From NCBI RefSeq assembly GCF_031157525.1, contig NZ_JAVIXR010000003.1, positions 364,448-428,447 on the forward strand: 64,000 nt of DNA, written 5' to 3'. This DNA is from Marinobacter sediminicola (GTDB taxonomy: Bacteria > Pseudomonadota > Gammaproteobacteria > Pseudomonadales > Oleiphilaceae). The notes under the pieces are model-generated. The model was not told the DNA's origin and searched no databases. It was given only the letters and a program-made list of their open reading frames with translations. Position numbers and translations under genes: made by a program. Shown here piece after piece: positions 43,398 to 52,585 of this stretch; position 1 is the stretch's first letter; every line of letters starts with the position of its first letter.

Positions 43398-43444
43398 GCT
43401 GTTTAATAACCTGTCTTTACCCTCCCGACCGGAGGTAAGAAACG

Positions 43445-44623
43445 ATGAGCCTTGCACTTCCAAAAGATAAAGACCTTGGCTACAAAGTTCCCGCAGCACT
43501 GGCCAAAAAGCTCGAAAGGAAGTTCTCGCTAACGAGTGAAGCGTGTCTGGATAATGCTGTGTGCCTGGCAAACTACCTGTTTGCTTTGGGTGAAGTAGAT
43601 CAGGCACGTGAGCTTCTCGAAAGCTTTGTTTTTGATGTGCGGTCTGATGAAGGGCGCCGAGACCTTTGGGGTTCAGTGGGCCATGGGCTGATTTTGCTGG
43701 CTCACATTTACCGGACAAGCGAGCCCGATAAAGCATCCCGTATTATTGCGGCGTTGGATGAGGACGATTTTTATACGTCCGCCATGACCAGGTACGAGAT
43801 CTTTCAGAGCGATTTTGAGAGCCATCAGAATATTATGGACTACGCTTTTACCGAGACTCCCAAGTATAAATGCGAAGTCATCGGGCAGGAGGCGTTAAAC
43901 TTTCTTTACTTCCACGAAATGATCCCGGTTACCCGGGAACCCCTACCCGCTGACTTCGCAGATACCTTGCGAGGCCTTATTGATGATTGCTATCACCATC
44001 TACGAGAAGCTCTGGCTGAATCCCGGGTGAAGGGGCGTAAGCAGTCGGGAGCGAAAGCCTCGGCTCTGTCAGAGGCAAAGCAACATGCGGATGCGACGGT
44101 GTTATTCTCCGGTCAATTAAGCATCAACTATGGACAGTTTTATGTGGATGAGGTCACTCCACGAAACGAAGGCGACTACCTGTCAGTTGAGCGGGCCTTC
44201 AGCGGTCAGGCTAATGGGCTATGTGGTGGAGCCCAGAAAGGAAAGCTCTTTCTGGTGGCAGGCCCGCAGACCGGAACCATCTTGATCGATGTGCTCCTGC
44301 ATTCGTCGAAACCTCCAGTGGATGAGACGTTTGAAGACGCCGTCGAGTGCAGCATGCAGGTACCGGAAAGCCAAACAGGCCTGTGTTCATGGGCTCACGA
44401 AGAAACCTATGCCCTGGACCTCCCACCCGGAAATTATCGGGTGCGCTACAGCATTTCCGGAATGGATCGAGATTACGCCGAAGATGATGAAGATGTGGAT
44501 GTGCCAATATCCGGCCAGCGATATTTGCTGCAATTCTGGCCAGCCTCGGCGGCTAAAGACCAAATTTTAAAGGTAGGTAGCGAAACAGCTGCCTATTGGC
44601 ACGGTACGCTAGAAACCGAGTGA
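43445..44623 (+). CDS. Immunity-like protein with beta-rich C-terminal extension
   Basis: A 392-residue protein. Residues 1-195 resemble the putative immunity protein at 42251 (AKKLERKFSLT, ARELLESFVFDV, LWGSVGHGLILLAHIY). Residues 205-390 are a separate beta-rich domain with alternating acidic and hydrophobic strands (TVLFSGQLSINYGQFYVDE, GNYRVRYSISGMD). This looks like a fusion of an immunity-type helical domain with a second domain resembling the competence protein J-type or other small beta folds; I cannot name it. The start has GGAGG, which lies in a small hairpin. Confidence 0.65.
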   Translation: MSLALPKDKDLGYKVPAALAKKLERKFSLTSEACLDNAVCLANYLFALGEVDQARELLESFVFDVRSDEGRRDLWGSVGHGLILLAHIYRTSEPDKASRIIAALDEDDFYTSAMTRYEIFQSDFESHQNIMDYAFTETPKYKCEVIGQEALNFLYFHEMIPVTREPLPADFADTLRGLIDDCYHHLREALAESRVKGRKQSGAKASALSEAKQHADATVLFSGQLSINYGQFYVDEVTPRNEGDYLSVERAFSGQANGLCGGAQKGKLFLVAGPQTGTILIDVLLHSSKPPVDETFEDAVECSMQVPESQTGLCSWAHEETYALDLPPGNYRVRYSISGMDRDYAEDDEDVDVPISGQRYLLQFWPASAAKDQILKVGSETAAYWHGTLETE

Positions 44624-44669
44624 GCGCCTGAACCAAGGGGTGCAGGCTGATCTCGACGCTGAGGTTCTT

Positions 44670-44978
44670 ATGAGTGTTGTCATTACAATAACCCAAGTTG
44701 ACTGCCGTAAAGCCGATATCGTGGAGACAGTGGTTTTAAGTCTCGAGGCACCGAACGAAGGAGAGCGGTTTGAGGTTACCAAAGATAATTTGATTATTTT
44801 TGGCGGAGTATACGAATTACAGCTTTCGGTATCCTGGGTGAATATGGCGGTGAGTTTCTCACTGATAAACGAAAGCGATGCTGTGCTCCGGTATGGCGGT
44901 GTAGTGACCGGAAACACACACTTCGACGTTTCGCTTGGCGCGGGTCAGTTAGTTGAAGTGCTGTTGGAAGTGAAATAG
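44670..44978 (+). CDS. Small beta-rich protein in immunity array
   Basis: A 102-residue protein, mostly beta-strand by pattern (SVVITITQVD, ELQLSVSWVNMAVSFSLI), 46 bp after the larger immunity-like gene. The ATG at 44670 has GAGG five bases upstream; an upstream GTG at 44640 is less well supported. No family recognised. It may cooperate with its neighbour, whose C-terminal domain is also beta-rich. Confidence 0.5.
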   Translation: MSVVITITQVDCRKADIVETVVLSLEAPNEGERFEVTKDNLIIFGGVYELQLSVSWVNMAVSFSLINESDAVLRYGGVVTGNTHFDVSLGAGQLVEVLLEVK

Positions 44979-45060
44979 AAGATGATCAAAGTAGTGGTGT
45001 TGAGCTAGTGCGGAAGTACGAGGAAACGTAGATCAATAGCCAAATGCTGACCGGATAGTT

Positions 45061-45429
45061 ATGAATAAGGACCTGTATTCCGAAATATTGAAGGCGCTTG
45101 TGTTAGCTGCGGAAAAATTCCCGGCTGGTAATGATGATGTGTCAGAAGAAGTTAAGGAGGATTTCGAAACAATCATCGACGAATGTGACATCAGTAGATG
45201 GCGAGTAAATGTCGATGGATGCACTAAGGGCGTTGGCAATATTCTTTCTGATCTTGATGTGTCTATTAAAGAAGGCGACCGGCAAAAATGTGTCGAATCA
45301 ATCGCGATGTTAAGGTGTGCTATCGCGGATATAGCGTCAGCTTTTTCGAACGCGATGGACAGCATGGAAGATCTTGTGGTTACTATTCGTGATGAAAAAA
45401 ATGATAGAACGGATCAGCAGCTGAAATAA
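45061..45429 (+). CDS. Small acidic helical protein in immunity array
   Basis: A 122-residue acidic, helix-rich protein (DDVSEEVKEDFETIIDECD) without signal or membrane segments. AT-rich relative to the housekeeping genes. No family recognised. Its position among toxin-associated small genes suggests an immunity or orphan immunity role. Confidence 0.55.
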   Translation: MNKDLYSEILKALVLAAEKFPAGNDDVSEEVKEDFETIIDECDISRWRVNVDGCTKGVGNILSDLDVSIKEGDRQKCVESIAMLRCAIADIASAFSNAMDSMEDLVVTIRDEKNDRTDQQLK

Positions 45430-45456
45430 AAGCGTAATGGGGCGCAGATTGGTTCT

Positions 45457-45822
45457 ATGAATTCTGATGAGTTCGGCTCATTGTGCGCGCGTTTGATAAA
45501 CGAAGACGCCGGCCTGTATACACAAGACACGATAGAGAAAATGCATGTGCTCTGTGATAAACAGTGGCATACCTATGAGCTTCCATCGTTGGGTGTCAGG
45601 AAGGCCACAAACCATTGGGTGCACGAGTACCTCGATACCGTATCGCCTGATCCGGAACTCGCTGCAAAGGTTGTTTACTGCTTTGGCCTTAACAGGGAGT
45701 TACTGGCGCAGATAATTGAATGTTATGGCGACTACGTTGATTTGAGCGAGTACGAGGAAGACTTGGAGCACTCTGGTGGGGAATTTGTCGATCCTTATTG
45801 GACACTAAGAAAAGGTGATTAG
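45457..45822 (+). CDS. Small acidic protein at the end of the immunity array
   Basis: A 121-residue acidic protein 27 bp after the previous gene, ending SGGEFVDPYWTLRKGD. Contains a helical central part (ELAAKVVYCFGLNRELLAQIIECYGDY, shown here only as its start and end within that stretch). No family recognised. It is the last small gene before the metabolic amidase operon and probably marks the right edge of the island. Confidence 0.55.
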   Translation: MNSDEFGSLCARLINEDAGLYTQDTIEKMHVLCDKQWHTYELPSLGVRKATNHWVHEYLDTVSPDPELAAKVVYCFGLNRELLAQIIECYGDYVDLSEYEEDLEHSGGEFVDPYWTLRKGD

Positions 45823-45932
45823 AAGTAGGCTGGTTAACAACCTACGTGATGTGAAACCTGATGAAGGGCGCTGTTACCCGAAATGCACCGGATGAGCTAG
45901 AGTATTGCAAGGACGAGTGTGAAAGGAGCGAC

Positions 45933-47300
45933 ATGAAACAGCAGCCCGGCCAGCCCCCCATAGAACTCACAGAGGCAAGCCTGTCATCTCTGCTGGCCGC
46001 ATTGCAGCAGAACAAATTCACTGCCAGCCAACTTCTTGAAGCCTGCTTCAGCAATATCGATCAGTTCGATGACCCTGCCAATCAGGTGTACACAGCCCGC
46101 TTTGATCGCACTGCCAGAGCTGAAGCCGCCGCTATTGATACACTGCAACAGGGCAGGGTGCCTTTGGGAGAGCTTGCCGGGCTGCCCATTGCATTAAAAG
46201 TGCTGTTCGATGCTGCTGGTGAGGTAACTCACTCGGGCTCAAAATGGTGGAGCCAGCAGGCACAAAGCGATGCGTTGATTGTCTCGCGCCTGCGCCGGGC
46301 TGGAGCAGTCATCACCGGCCACACCAACATGACCGAGTTCGCTTACTCCGGGCTTGGGCTGAATCCACACTACGGCACCCCCGCCAATCCACTGGCACCG
46401 AGCCGCATATCTGGTGGCTCATCCTCCGGAGCCGCAGCGGCGGTTGCCTTTGGTATGGCCGCTGCCGCCATCGGCAGTGATACCGGCGGGTCGGTGCGCA
46501 TACCTGCGGCTTTTTGCGGTTTGGTCGGCTTCAAACCTACCCAAAAACGCATACCTCGCGATGGCGTATTCCCCTTGTCCCAAAGCCTGGATTCCATAGG
46601 CCCCATTGCCCGTACAGTTGAGTGCTGCGCGCGCCTGGATGCCGTTATGGCAGGTGAGTCTTGGCAAAAGAACAACTCGGTTGATCTTCGTGGTCGTCGA
46701 TTCGTCGTGCCTGCTAACTACATGCTGGATGACGTCTCACCGGCTGTTGCCGCTGCCTTTGCCGGTAGCCTCCGCAAGTTGCGCGAAAGCGGTGCCCAGA
46801 TTGTGGAAGCACAGATTCCTGTGCTGGATGCGTTGCCAGATCTTATGCTGAATGGCGGACTTGCAGCAGCCGAAAGCTATCACGTTCACCGGCACTGGCT
46901 ACAGCAGCGTGGAGACGAATACGACCCGCGAGTGCGGGAACGCATGCTGCGGGGCTCGGGCATCAGTGCTGCGGATTATCTTGATCTGCTGCAGCGCCGG
47001 GTGGCTCTGAAAAAGCAGGCAGACCAATGGCTCAGTGCCTATGACGGGCTTCTTGCACCCACCGTGGTAATTGAGCCACCCCTGCTTACGGAGCTAGAGA
47101 GTGACGCGGAATACCTGCGCCTGAACCTGCTTGTACTGCGCAACCCCACGGTCGCGAACCTTCTCGACTTGTGTGCTATCACACTGCCGAACCACCAACC
47201 CGGGGATCTGCCCAGCGGCCTGATGTTGGTAGGCCGGCATGGCTCAGACAGCACTGTGCTCGGTGTCGCACAAGCGATGGAACAGGTTCTGAAGCAGTGA
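45933..47300 (+). CDS. Amidase-signature family amidohydrolase
   Basis: A 455-residue amidase-signature enzyme. Visible catalytic features are the lysine in LPIALKVLFD, the glycine/serine-rich GGSSSGAAAAVAFG with the cis-serine, and the nucleophile serine in GSDTGGSVRIPAAFCGLVGFKPT. The ATG at 45933 follows AAGGAG. Its stop overlaps the pxpB-like start (GTGA), so the enzyme is translationally coupled to the PxpB/PxpC-type pair. That link suggests hydrolysis of an amide or allophanate-like intermediate made in the same pathway; the true substrate is unknown. Confidence 0.85.
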   Translation: MKQQPGQPPIELTEASLSSLLAALQQNKFTASQLLEACFSNIDQFDDPANQVYTARFDRTARAEAAAIDTLQQGRVPLGELAGLPIALKVLFDAAGEVTHSGSKWWSQQAQSDALIVSRLRRAGAVITGHTNMTEFAYSGLGLNPHYGTPANPLAPSRISGGSSSGAAAAVAFGMAAAAIGSDTGGSVRIPAAFCGLVGFKPTQKRIPRDGVFPLSQSLDSIGPIARTVECCARLDAVMAGESWQKNNSVDLRGRRFVVPANYMLDDVSPAVAAAFAGSLRKLRESGAQIVEAQIPVLDALPDLMLNGGLAAAESYHVHRHWLQQRGDEYDPRVRERMLRGSGISAADYLDLLQRRVALKKQADQWLSAYDGLLAPTVVIEPPLLTELESDAEYLRLNLLVLRNPTVANLLDLCAITLPNHQPGDLPSGLMLVGRHGSDSTVLGVAQAMEQVLKQ

Positions 47301-48010
47301 GCCAGAAACCAGTGCTCGAATCCGCCGGGCTGGACGGCTGGATTGTCCGGTTGTTTGAAACGATCGACGAGGGCAACTTGCCTTGGCTGTCTGCATTGTC
47401 ACACAGGTGTGAACACGCCTTTGGTGGTGCGCTGACTGATCTGGTGCCTTCCTACACCACTCTTCTCGTTGTGTTTGATCCGATTACTTTAACGTCTTCA
47501 GAGGCCCGGGCCATACTGTGCCAGGTATTGGTGGATCTTGAGCCGGATAGCGGCGTTCAAGACGGGCAGGTACACGAACTTCCCACCTGGTACGACATCA
47601 GCGTAGGCCCGGACTTGCCAAGGGTGGCGGAACACACGGGCATGGCGGTTACCGATGTGATCGAAGTCCACAGCCAGCGCACTTATCGGGTGTTTGCTCT
47701 GGGTTTTGCACCGGGCTTTGCTTTCAAAGGATTAATCGACCCTCGCCTTGAATGCCCACGGCTTGATACGCCCCGCAAGCGAGTGCCGGCCGGAAGTGTG
47801 GCTCTGGCTGGCCGGCAAACTGCAGCCTACCCGACAGAAACTCCCGGAGGCTGGAACTTGCTGGGGCGAACCAGTGCCCGTTTGTTTGATCGGGAGCGTG
47901 AGGGATTCAGTCTTCTACGGGTTGGCGATCAGGTGCGCTTTGTTTCCGTCAGCCGCGAAACCTTTGAGCGTGAAGGTGGGAGCAGCAAACCTATGGAGCT
48001 GGAATCGTGA
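47297..48010 (+). CDS. pxpB: PxpB/KipI-type allophanate-hydrolase subunit 1 family protein
   Basis: A 237-residue protein of the AHS1 (KipI) family. The GTG start at 47297 overlaps the amidase stop. Diagnostic segments are RVFALGFAPGFAFKGLIDPRL, PRLDTPRKRVPAGSVALAG and YPTETPGGWNLLGRTS. With PxpC and PxpA it forms the ATP-dependent 5-oxoprolinase of many bacteria; related domains occur in urea amidolyase. Here PxpA (LamB/YcsF) is not present beside it. Confidence 0.85.
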   Translation: MSQKPVLESAGLDGWIVRLFETIDEGNLPWLSALSHRCEHAFGGALTDLVPSYTTLLVVFDPITLTSSEARAILCQVLVDLEPDSGVQDGQVHELPTWYDISVGPDLPRVAEHTGMAVTDVIEVHSQRTYRVFALGFAPGFAFKGLIDPRLECPRLDTPRKRVPAGSVALAGRQTAAYPTETPGGWNLLGRTSARLFDREREGFSLLRVGDQVRFVSVSRETFEREGGSSKPMELES

Positions 48011-48984
48011 GCCACCGGGAGAAGCCACAGCCAAGCATACGGGTGCTGCGCGCCGGCCCTCTGGCGCTATTGCAGGACAGCGGAAGGTTTGGGGTGCGCC
48101 ATCTGGGGGTAACTCAGGGCGGCCCGGCCGATCTTTACTCCTGGGCCTGGGCCAATCACCTGACTGGCAACCCTTGGGGTACTGCCAATCTGGAAATAAC
48201 CTTCGGCGGTTTGCAGCTAGTGGCCGAAAGAGACCTGGACATCGCTATTGCCGGCGCCGATCTGGGGGCCACCCTCAACAATGAGCCTGTTCCTTTGTGG
48301 CAGCGCGTTCGCTGGAAGGAAGGCGAGGTTCTGGCTTTTGCCAGGCCGATGAGTGGGCTGCGTGCTTATCTGGCGGTTTGCGGCGGCTTTGTCGCAGAGC
48401 CGGTTCTGGGGAGTGTGGCCAGCGTCGTCCGGGAAGAGCTGGGTGGGTTTAGCGGAAAGGGCTGCAAGCTGGCTGAAGGGGATCAATTATCTGTTCACGC
48501 TGGTGGAAAGGACTTTATCCAAGGCTCGATGCAGGCATCGCAGGAAGCCCGACCTGATTTCAGCCAGCCTGCTGTGCTGGATTTACTGCCGGGGGCGCAA
48601 ATTGCTCATTTCACCGGCCGCAGTCTGTTTGACGCGTTCAACATCTGGTGGCAGGTGGATGATCGCGCCGATCGAATGGGCGTTCGCCTGATCGGCCCCA
48701 AGCTTCACTGCAACATTCGTAGTCTGGTGTCTGAGGGAATCAACCTTGGCGGCGTGCAGGTGCCGCCGGATGGGCAGCCTATCGTGCTGCTGAACGATCG
48801 CCAGACCATTGGCGGTTACCCCCGATTAGGTTCGCTATCGCCGCTGTCAGCCTCCCGGCTGGCCCAGTGCTTACCGAAGCAACGCGTGCGGCTGGTTGCC
48901 AGGGGGCACGAGTCTGCGCTTCGAGAGTACAGATCGTTCAGGAAGCAGTTCAAGCTTGGGCGTGACAATAATGTTATGTTATAA
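48007..48984 (+). CDS. pxpC: PxpC/KipA-type allophanate-hydrolase subunit 2 family protein
   Basis: A 325-residue AHS2 (biotin-dependent carboxyltransferase-like) family protein. The family start RAGPLALLQDSGRFGVRHLGVTQGG (here quoted from RAGPLALL and GRFGVRHLGVTQGG), the segment RAYLAVCGGF and the C-terminal VQVPPDGQPIVLLNDRQTIGGYP match PxpC. GTG start overlaps the pxpB stop (GTGA). Its last codons overlap a Zur-type palindrome that belongs to the next gene. Confidence 0.85.
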   Translation: MSHREKPQPSIRVLRAGPLALLQDSGRFGVRHLGVTQGGPADLYSWAWANHLTGNPWGTANLEITFGGLQLVAERDLDIAIAGADLGATLNNEPVPLWQRVRWKEGEVLAFARPMSGLRAYLAVCGGFVAEPVLGSVASVVREELGGFSGKGCKLAEGDQLSVHAGGKDFIQGSMQASQEARPDFSQPAVLDLLPGAQIAHFTGRSLFDAFNIWWQVDDRADRMGVRLIGPKLHCNIRSLVSEGINLGGVQVPPDGQPIVLLNDRQTIGGYPRLGSLSPLSASRLAQCLPKQRVRLVARGHESALREYRSFRKQFKLGRDNNVML

Positions 48985-48987
48985 CAT
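48971..48987. promoter_or_regulatory. Zur box upstream of COG0523 GTPase gene
   Basis: ATGTTAT-GTT-ATAACAT is a perfect interrupted palindrome matching the gammaproteobacterial Zur motif GTTATnnTATAAC type. It overlaps the end of pxpC and a -10-like TATAAC at 48980-48985. COG0523 zinc GTPases are typical Zur targets, so derepression under zinc starvation is expected. Confidence 0.7.
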
Positions 48988-49031
48988 GTTCGCTTAAACA
49001 CAGTATTTAGACGATGCCAAAGGCTCAACCC

Positions 49032-50039
49032 ATGACACACAACTCGACACCCATCCCCACGCACCTGGTGCTTGGCTTTCTCGGTGCTGGCAAAACCACG
49101 GCAATCCTCAACCTGCTGAAGCAGAAGCCGGAAGGCGAGCGCTGGGCGGTGCTGGTGAATGAATTTGGAGAGGTCGGTATCGACGGGGCCTTTCTGTCGA
49201 ACCAGGGCGTGGCGGTGAAAGAAGTGCCTGGTGGCTGTATGTGCTGCGTTTCCGGGTTGCCTATGCAGATAGGGCTCAACAGTTTGATCAGCTTCGCGCG
49301 CCCTGACCGGTTGTTTGTTGAACCAACCGGGCTGGGCCACCCAGCACAGGTGATCAAAACGCTGACCGGAGAGTTTTACAAGGATGTGGTACACCTTTCG
49401 ACGTCTGTTTGCCTGGTCGACCCGCGCCGGCTGGAAGACGAGCGTGTGCTTGCCAGTCAGCAATTCCACGACCAGGTTGCAGTGGCGGATCTGTTGGTGG
49501 CGAGCAAAGCAGACCTGTGCACGGATGAGCAGTTAGCGCAGTTCGACGCCTGGGCGAGCGACTGGCAACCGGCAAAGCGGCGCATCGGACAGATCAGTGG
49601 CGGGCAGCTTCCCCTCGAATGGCTAGCAGGGGATTCCGATCGACTACCCGCGCATTTTCCTGAAAGCCACCACCATCACCATGGTAAAGCCCTGGCGGAG
49701 AAACCCTCACTGGAGGATGAACCCTGGCAGTCATACTTCAACAAGGGCGATGGTTTTACCAGTATGGGTTGGCGTGTTCACAAAGATTGGGTGTTTGATC
49801 CAATCGCGTTGCAAAGCCTGGCCAGTAATGGGGAGTTTGAGCGTTTCAAGGGGGTGGTGCATACCAACAGAGGCTGGTGGATGTTCAATGCCGTTGAGGG
49901 CGTACTGACACTGCTGGAAACGGTGCCCGCTGATGAGTCTCGGGTTGAAATTATCAGCCGCGCGCTGGAGCAAAATGATCTGGATCACGATCTTCGCAGT
50001 GCCTTGGTAGTACGGACATCTGCCAGTACTAAAGGATAG
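49032..50039 (+). CDS. COG0523 (CobW/ZagA-like) zinc-associated GTPase
   Basis: A 335-residue G3E GTPase. Walker A is GFLGAGKTTAIL, the metal motif is GGCMCC (CxCC), and SKADL is the guanine-specificity motif. A histidine run (SHHHHHGKAL) occurs near residue 215, before the CobW C-terminal domain. Such proteins are metallochaperones that deliver zinc to client enzymes during shortage; the Zur-type palindrome 45 bp upstream supports this. The start at 49032 has AAAGG eight bases before it; ATG 49014 is an alternative. The client is unknown. Confidence 0.85.
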   Translation: MTHNSTPIPTHLVLGFLGAGKTTAILNLLKQKPEGERWAVLVNEFGEVGIDGAFLSNQGVAVKEVPGGCMCCVSGLPMQIGLNSLISFARPDRLFVEPTGLGHPAQVIKTLTGEFYKDVVHLSTSVCLVDPRRLEDERVLASQQFHDQVAVADLLVASKADLCTDEQLAQFDAWASDWQPAKRRIGQISGGQLPLEWLAGDSDRLPAHFPESHHHHHGKALAEKPSLEDEPWQSYFNKGDGFTSMGWRVHKDWVFDPIALQSLASNGEFERFKGVVHTNRGWWMFNAVEGVLTLLETVPADESRVEIISRALEQNDLDHDLRSALVVRTSASTKG

Positions 50040-50144
50040 GGCTATCCTGTATCTTTGCAGCATTAACCGGCGCAGGAATGTCAAGGAAGATAAAGGCATG
50101 GCGCCATATACTGTTGTCGACCGCTAACATAAAAGAACCCCGCA

Positions 50145-51650
50145 ATGCCCACGACCGTTTTTTCCGCGTTCTCCAGTAACTTTCTTGGTAAAGCTCCTGT
50201 CTGGTACAAGCAGATTATTCTGTTGTTTTTGATCGTTAACCCGATCGTTATGTATCTTTTGGGGCCGGTTACAGCGGGCTGGTTGCTTATAGCAGAGTTT
50301 ATTTTCACTCTTGCCATGGCGTTGAAGTGTTACCCGTTATTGCCCGGCGGTTTGCTGGCAATAGAGGCATTATTGATCGGCCTTACCACGGCGGATGCGG
50401 TGTATCTGGAAGTGCTGACCAATTTCCCGGTTATTCTGCTGTTGATGTTTATGGTGGCAGGCATCTATTTTATGCAGGACCTGCTGTTGGTCGCATTCAC
50501 CCAGATACTCGTTGGGGTGCGATCCAAGTCCGCGCTCTCGCTCATGTTCTGCATGTCTGCCGCAGTGCTTTCAGCGTTTCTGGATGCCCTCACAGTCACG
50601 GCGGTTATTATCAGCGTTACTGTCGGCTTTTACTCGGTTTATCATAAAGTCGCCTCGGGCAAGGGGTACCAGAGCAGCGACCACAATTCCGACAGTGATG
50701 ACGAAGTCATCGAACTGCACCGAAACGATCTGCAAAACTTTCGGGCGTTTCTGCGCAGCCTGTTGATGCACGGCGCCATTGGTACCGCACTGGGTGGCGT
50801 TGCAACCATGGTGGGTGAGCCCCAGAACCTGTTGATCGCTAAAGTAGTGGGCTGGGACTTCATCGGATTTTTCCTGCACATGGCGCCGGTTAGCGTGCCC
50901 GTGCTGATAGCGGGGTTGGTAACCTGCTGGGTGCTTGAGAAAATGCGTTGGTTTGGCTACGGCGGACGGCTTCCCAAACCGGTACGGCGGGTGTTGGAAG
51001 AGTTTGCGGATGAGGAACGTGCCAAGCGCACCAAGGCAGATGAGGCCGCGCTTTGGGTGCAGGCGGCAGCGGCGGTGATTCTGGTGGTTGGCCTGGCCTT
51101 GCACTTGGCGGAAGTGGGCTTGATCGGGTTGCTCGTTATCATACTGATTACCTCGTTTACCGGTGTAACCAGCGAGCACCAGATAGGAAAAGCCTTTCAG
51201 GAGTCGCTTCCGTTTACGTCGCTATTGGTTGTGTTCTTTGCGGTGGTGGCGGTGATTCATGAGCAGCATCTGTTCAAGCCCGTGATCGACTACGTGCTGT
51301 CACTTCCGGAGGGCCAGCAGCCAGGCATGTTCTTTATCGCCAACGGCTTGCTTTCGATGATCAGCGACAACGTGTTTGTGGCCACGGTGTACATCAGTGA
51401 AATCAAGCAGGCACTGGATGCTGGCAGTATCAGTTATGAGCATTTCCAAAGCCTTGCTGTGGCCATTAACACAGGCACCAACCTTCCAAGCGTGGCGACG
51501 CCGAATGGCCAGGCAGCCTTCCTGTTCCTGCTGACTTCTGCCATTGCGCCCCTGGTTCGTCTATCATATGGACGAATGGTCGTAATGGCGTTCCCCTATA
51601 CTGTGGTGATGGGTGGTGTTGGTCTGTATATGGTCATTTATCATATTTGA
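50145..51650 (+). CDS. nhaB: Na+/H+ antiporter NhaB
   Basis: A 501-residue membrane protein with about twelve hydrophobic segments. The N-terminus [13 protein letters not shown] and the segments [27 protein letters not shown] and [20 protein letters not shown] match NhaB. It exchanges internal sodium for protons and helps pH and salt homeostasis, which fits a marine or saline lifestyle. Monocistronic in appearance. Confidence 0.93.
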   Translation: MPTTVFSAFSSNFLGKAPVWYKQIILLFLIVNPIVMYLLGPVTAGWLLIAEFIFTLAMALKCYPLLPGGLLAIEALLIGLTTADAVYLEVLTNFPVILLLMFMVAGIYFMQDLLLVAFTQILVGVRSKSALSLMFCMSAAVLSAFLDALTVTAVIISVTVGFYSVYHKVASGKGYQSSDHNSDSDDEVIELHRNDLQNFRAFLRSLLMHGAIGTALGGVATMVGEPQNLLIAKVVGWDFIGFFLHMAPVSVPVLIAGLVTCWVLEKMRWFGYGGRLPKPVRRVLEEFADEERAKRTKADEAALWVQAAAAVILVVGLALHLAEVGLIGLLVIILITSFTGVTSEHQIGKAFQESLPFTSLLVVFFAVVAVIHEQHLFKPVIDYVLSLPEGQQPGMFFIANGLLSMISDNVFVATVYISEIKQALDAGSISYEHFQSLAVAINTGTNLPSVATPNGQAAFLFLLTSAIAPLVRLSYGRMVVMAFPYTVVMGGVGLYMVIYHI

Positions 51651-51742
51651 TGCCATTTCACAGGGCACTGCTAATCTCATCTCAGGTAGTTTGAAAAGTC
51701 CGCATACCTTCAATATGTCGGCACAACCAACGTATCGGTACT

Positions 51743-52576
51743 ATGCGCAGACTCTGGAATCGACATTTGGCCCCGGCAAAGTTCCGGGGCTTGGCAGCCC
51801 GAATCGTAATGGTGGTCGCAGTTTTGGCGACAGTTACCCTCGCAGGGCCGGTCTTGGCTGATATTGCCGGGAACAAAGTGCGCATTGCGTACACCGAATT
51901 CCCCCCCGCTGAATACCGGAATGAACAGGGCGAACCGACGGGTTTTTTTGTTGATCTGACTAGAAAAGTTGTCGAGGAAGCCGGTTACGAAGCCGAGTTC
52001 ATTTACCTGCCTGTAAGCCGGGTTTATTTGTACCTGAAAAGCGGCGCGGTTGACCTGTTTCCCGGCCTTTCCGGTGTGCCAACTCTCAAGTACGAGGTGC
52101 TTGAGAGTTGGGTAAATGTTTATCCAACACGGCTCAATGCCTGGCATCTGGAAGATTCAGAACCACTGACCCACTTTGATCAACTGGAAGGGAAAACGGT
52201 CATCGTGATTGGGGGGTACACCTACGGTGGCCTGCTGACATGGCTTGATAATTCAGATCGTATTCGGCTTACTGAAGCGCCCAGCAGCCGTGCTGCACTC
52301 GAGATGCTCAAGCTTAGGCGCGGTGATTATGTACTGGATTACCGCGAAACAGTTGAGCCCATGCTGACGTTGCCATCAGACAGCAAGATTCTCGGTTCGG
52401 AAATAAGATCACGCTATTCGGCCTGGCTGTATTCCCTGGCAAGCCCTCGCGCTTCAGTGCTCCGGGAAAAAATTGATGATGCCTACCTGAGGCTTGTCAG
52501 CCGAGGTGAAGCGCCGCCCGTAAGACCGTTCAAAGCAGGCTTTGTGATCCCGGGGTTCCCTCAGGCACATCGTTAA
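51743..52576 (+). CDS. Periplasmic substrate-binding-like protein
   Basis: A 277-residue exported protein. An N-terminal hydrophobic stretch (MVVAVLATVTLAGPVLA) acts as signal peptide, followed by VRIAYTEFPPAEYRNEQGEP, the usual start of family 3 solute-binding domains, and FVDLTRKVVEEAGYEAEF. No transporter genes are adjacent. Its stop is 9 bp from the convergent DUF3047 gene. It could be an orphan receptor or sensor; ligand unknown. Confidence 0.72.
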   Translation: MRRLWNRHLAPAKFRGLAARIVMVVAVLATVTLAGPVLADIAGNKVRIAYTEFPPAEYRNEQGEPTGFFVDLTRKVVEEAGYEAEFIYLPVSRVYLYLKSGAVDLFPGLSGVPTLKYEVLESWVNVYPTRLNAWHLEDSEPLTHFDQLEGKTVIVIGGYTYGGLLTWLDNSDRIRLTEAPSSRAALEMLKLRRGDYVLDYRETVEPMLTLPSDSKILGSEIRSRYSAWLYSLASPRASVLREKIDDAYLRLVSRGEAPPVRPFKAGFVIPGFPQAHR

Positions 52577-52585
52577 AATCGCCTG

